A DNA stretch of 64,000 bases from Calditrichia bacterium (GTDB lineage Bacteria > Calditrichota > Calditrichia > RBG-13-44-9 > J075), in contig JANQRS010000047.1 in NCBI GenBank assembly GCA_028284445.1, forward strand, positions 92,769 to 156,768, in the 5' to 3' direction. The position numbers were made by a program, and so were the translations under genes. The notes under the pieces are model-generated. The model did not search any database, was not told where the DNA came from, and worked only from the letters and a program-made list of their open reading frames with translations. Shown here in pieces: positions 62,818 to 64,000 of the stretch; the stretch's first letter is position 1; each line of letters starts with the position of its first letter.

Positions 62818-63810
62818 ATGCGTAAAAGCAAGATGGGGGAAATAAAATTGCCGGGAACAGACCCGGCAATGGGAGGAATTATCAAGTTAACGGGCAGAGT
62901 CAAATGCGGCACTGTTATTGGCCTCATCGCTCTACTGTTTCTGGTAAGTTGTTCGGTTAATACACCGGATGCTGCCAGCGTATTGCAAATTTCCGACCGC
63001 ATCGAACTGCAGCCCTATGGCAGTCAAGATGAGCTGGAAATTGCCAGCTGGAACATCGAGAATTTCCCAAAGGCAACCGGCACATTGAGCAGCGTGAAGG
63101 AAATTATCGAAGACCTTGATGTGGATATTTTTGCGCTGCAGGAAATTACCAGTGAAAGTGAGTTCCAGGATTTGCTCGATGCGCTGCCCGGGTATGACGG
63201 GCGTGTTGGTAGTCTGGCGACTGATGGCTATGCCCTTTGGCCGGCGATTGTTTTTCGCAACTCGATGGTAACCGTTGTCAGTGAGAACTATCTCTTTCGT
63301 GATGATCCATATCTTTTCCCGCGCGCACCTTACATGCTGGAATTGCGAGTTACCCGCAATAGTGAAGTCTTCGATTTTACCATGATTATTTTACATTTAA
63401 AGGCACAGGGCGGAAGCGAGAATGAAGAACGCCGCCGTGGCGCCATTGTGAAATTGGAAGAGTATATTGCCTCACAAATGGCTGTCGCCGGAAATGATCC
63501 TGACTACGTAGTGATCGGAGACTGGAATGATTTGTTGGATGATGCCGGACAGAGCAATGTTTTTTCACCCTTTGCAGATCAAAGCGACAAATACCGTTTC
63601 CTAACGGATCGCTACGCCGGCAGCCAAACAGAATATTCCTATATCGGCGGCAACTTCCGTTCTCTTATTGACCATGTGATGGTTACCACCGCAATTGATA
63701 CCGCATTTTCCAATCATACAGACATCATTAAAGTCGATCAGGTATTTCCCTCCTATCTGGTGGAGGTATCTGATCATCGGCCGGTGATTTCCAGGTTTGC
63801 GGTGTTTTAG
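62818..63810 (+). CDS. Endonuclease/exonuclease/phosphatase-family lipoprotein
   Basis: A 330-residue protein with a long N-region and a lipobox FLVSC (Cys45). The EEP fold motifs follow in order: ASWNIENFPK, LQEIT, HLKA, GDWNDLLDD and SDHRPV, so the metal and catalytic residues are intact. Predicted to be an extracytoplasmic, membrane-attached nuclease or phosphodiesterase. ATG 62818 has AGAGGAAG 7 bases upstream. Heptamer arrays begin directly after the stop codon. Confidence 0.9.
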   Translation: MRKSKMGEIKLPGTDPAMGGIIKLTGRVKCGTVIGLIALLFLVSCSVNTPDAASVLQISDRIELQPYGSQDELEIASWNIENFPKATGTLSSVKEIIEDLDVDIFALQEITSESEFQDLLDALPGYDGRVGSLATDGYALWPAIVFRNSMVTVVSENYLFRDDPYLFPRAPYMLELRVTRNSEVFDFTMIILHLKAQGGSENEERRRGAIVKLEEYIASQMAVAGNDPDYVVIGDWNDLLDDAGQSNVFSPFADQSDKYRFLTDRYAGSQTEYSYIGGNFRSLIDHVMVTTAIDTAFSNHTDIIKVDQVFPSYLVEVSDHRPVISRFAVF

Positions 63811-63811
63811 G

Positions 63812-63853
63812 TACTGGATACTGGATACTGGATACTGGATACTGGATACTGGA
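63812..63853. repeat. Tandem TACTGGA heptamer array
   Basis: Six uninterrupted 7-bp copies immediately after the EEP gene. The unit is the reverse complement of the 7468-7500 array. Confidence 0.93.
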
Positions 63854-63906
63854 AATTAAGCTGAATATGTCTTGTGTCAATCATTTATTTGGATAAGTTC
63901 GCCTAA

Positions 63907-64000
63907 AAGCATCAAGCATCAAGCATCAAGCATCAAGCATCAAGCATCAAGCATCAAGCATCAAGCATCAAGCATCAAGCATCAAGCATCAAGCATCAAG
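63907..64000. repeat. Tandem AAGCATC heptamer array, continuing past the window
   Basis: At least 13 perfect 7-bp copies up to the last base of the window, so its true length is unknown. Related degenerate words occur at 7391-7420. Confidence 0.95.

Noticed and set aside
63812..64000. CRISPR array
   Set aside because: The repeats are 7-bp tandem units without spacers and no cas gene is present.

Overview
This is a chromosomal window of a Gram-negative, outer-membrane-bearing bacterium. PorV/PorQ-type barrels, very large TPR proteins, ExbB/ExbD/AgmX-like envelope genes, bactofilin, lipoproteins with Lol-type lipoboxes and moderate GC all fit the FCB (Fibrobacterota-Chlorobiota-Bacteroidota) superphylum or a neighbour such as Calditrichota or a related candidate phylum. 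The phylum is an inference; there is no rRNA gene here to settle it. I found no rRNA, tRNA, CRISPR array, intact insertion sequence or prophage.

Layout. 0.5-2.7 kb: ECF sigma factor / anti-sigma operon flanked by two Spy/CpxP-like LTxxQ proteins. 2.7-12 kb: mostly minus-strand genes (tandem VanZ protein, a receiver protein with a C-terminal membrane anchor, PorV-like barrel, TetR-DinB pair with a visible operator, small barrel, sigma-54 activator) separated by long repeat-rich spacers. 12.2-16.2 kb: an active/inactive M16 peptidase pair and a TPR protein whose 5' end abuts a dispersed repeat. 16.5-27 kb: parA-parB-M23 peptidase-bactofilin, then a complete F-type ATP synthase operon (atpZ, atpI, B, E, F, H, A, G, D, C). 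27-39 kb: an envelope-machine cluster: two giant TPR proteins (862 and 1592 aa), a small secreted protein, ExbB, two ExbDs (one with Asn in place of the proton-carrying Asp), and an AgmX/TonB-like protein, followed by a paralogue after a terminator.

39-50 kb: housekeeping genes aspS, a small coiled-coil lipoprotein plus a LysM protein behind a near-consensus promoter, phoH, thiolase, nusB, a phosphoesterase, secA. 49.5-53.3 kb: minus-strand adenosine deaminase, GH13 lipoprotein and TPR lipoprotein. 54-63.8 kb: gapA-pgk-tpiA-rhodanese, an unknown helical protein, carbamate kinase, sucC-sucD, ndk and an endonuclease/exonuclease/phosphatase lipoprotein.

The spacers are as notable as the genes. 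They carry several families of short repeats, nearly all with a 7-bp period (words such as GGAATTT, GAATGAC, GTATCCA, AAGCATC), a twin-hairpin element of about 60 bp in three copies, inverted snap-back pairs of the AATTCC repeat, a MITE-like remnant, and several long perfect palindromes. The two best candidates for an undescribed system are the TPR-ExbB-ExbD(Asn)-ExbD(Asp)-AgmX machine and the heptamer/twin-hairpin repeat network.
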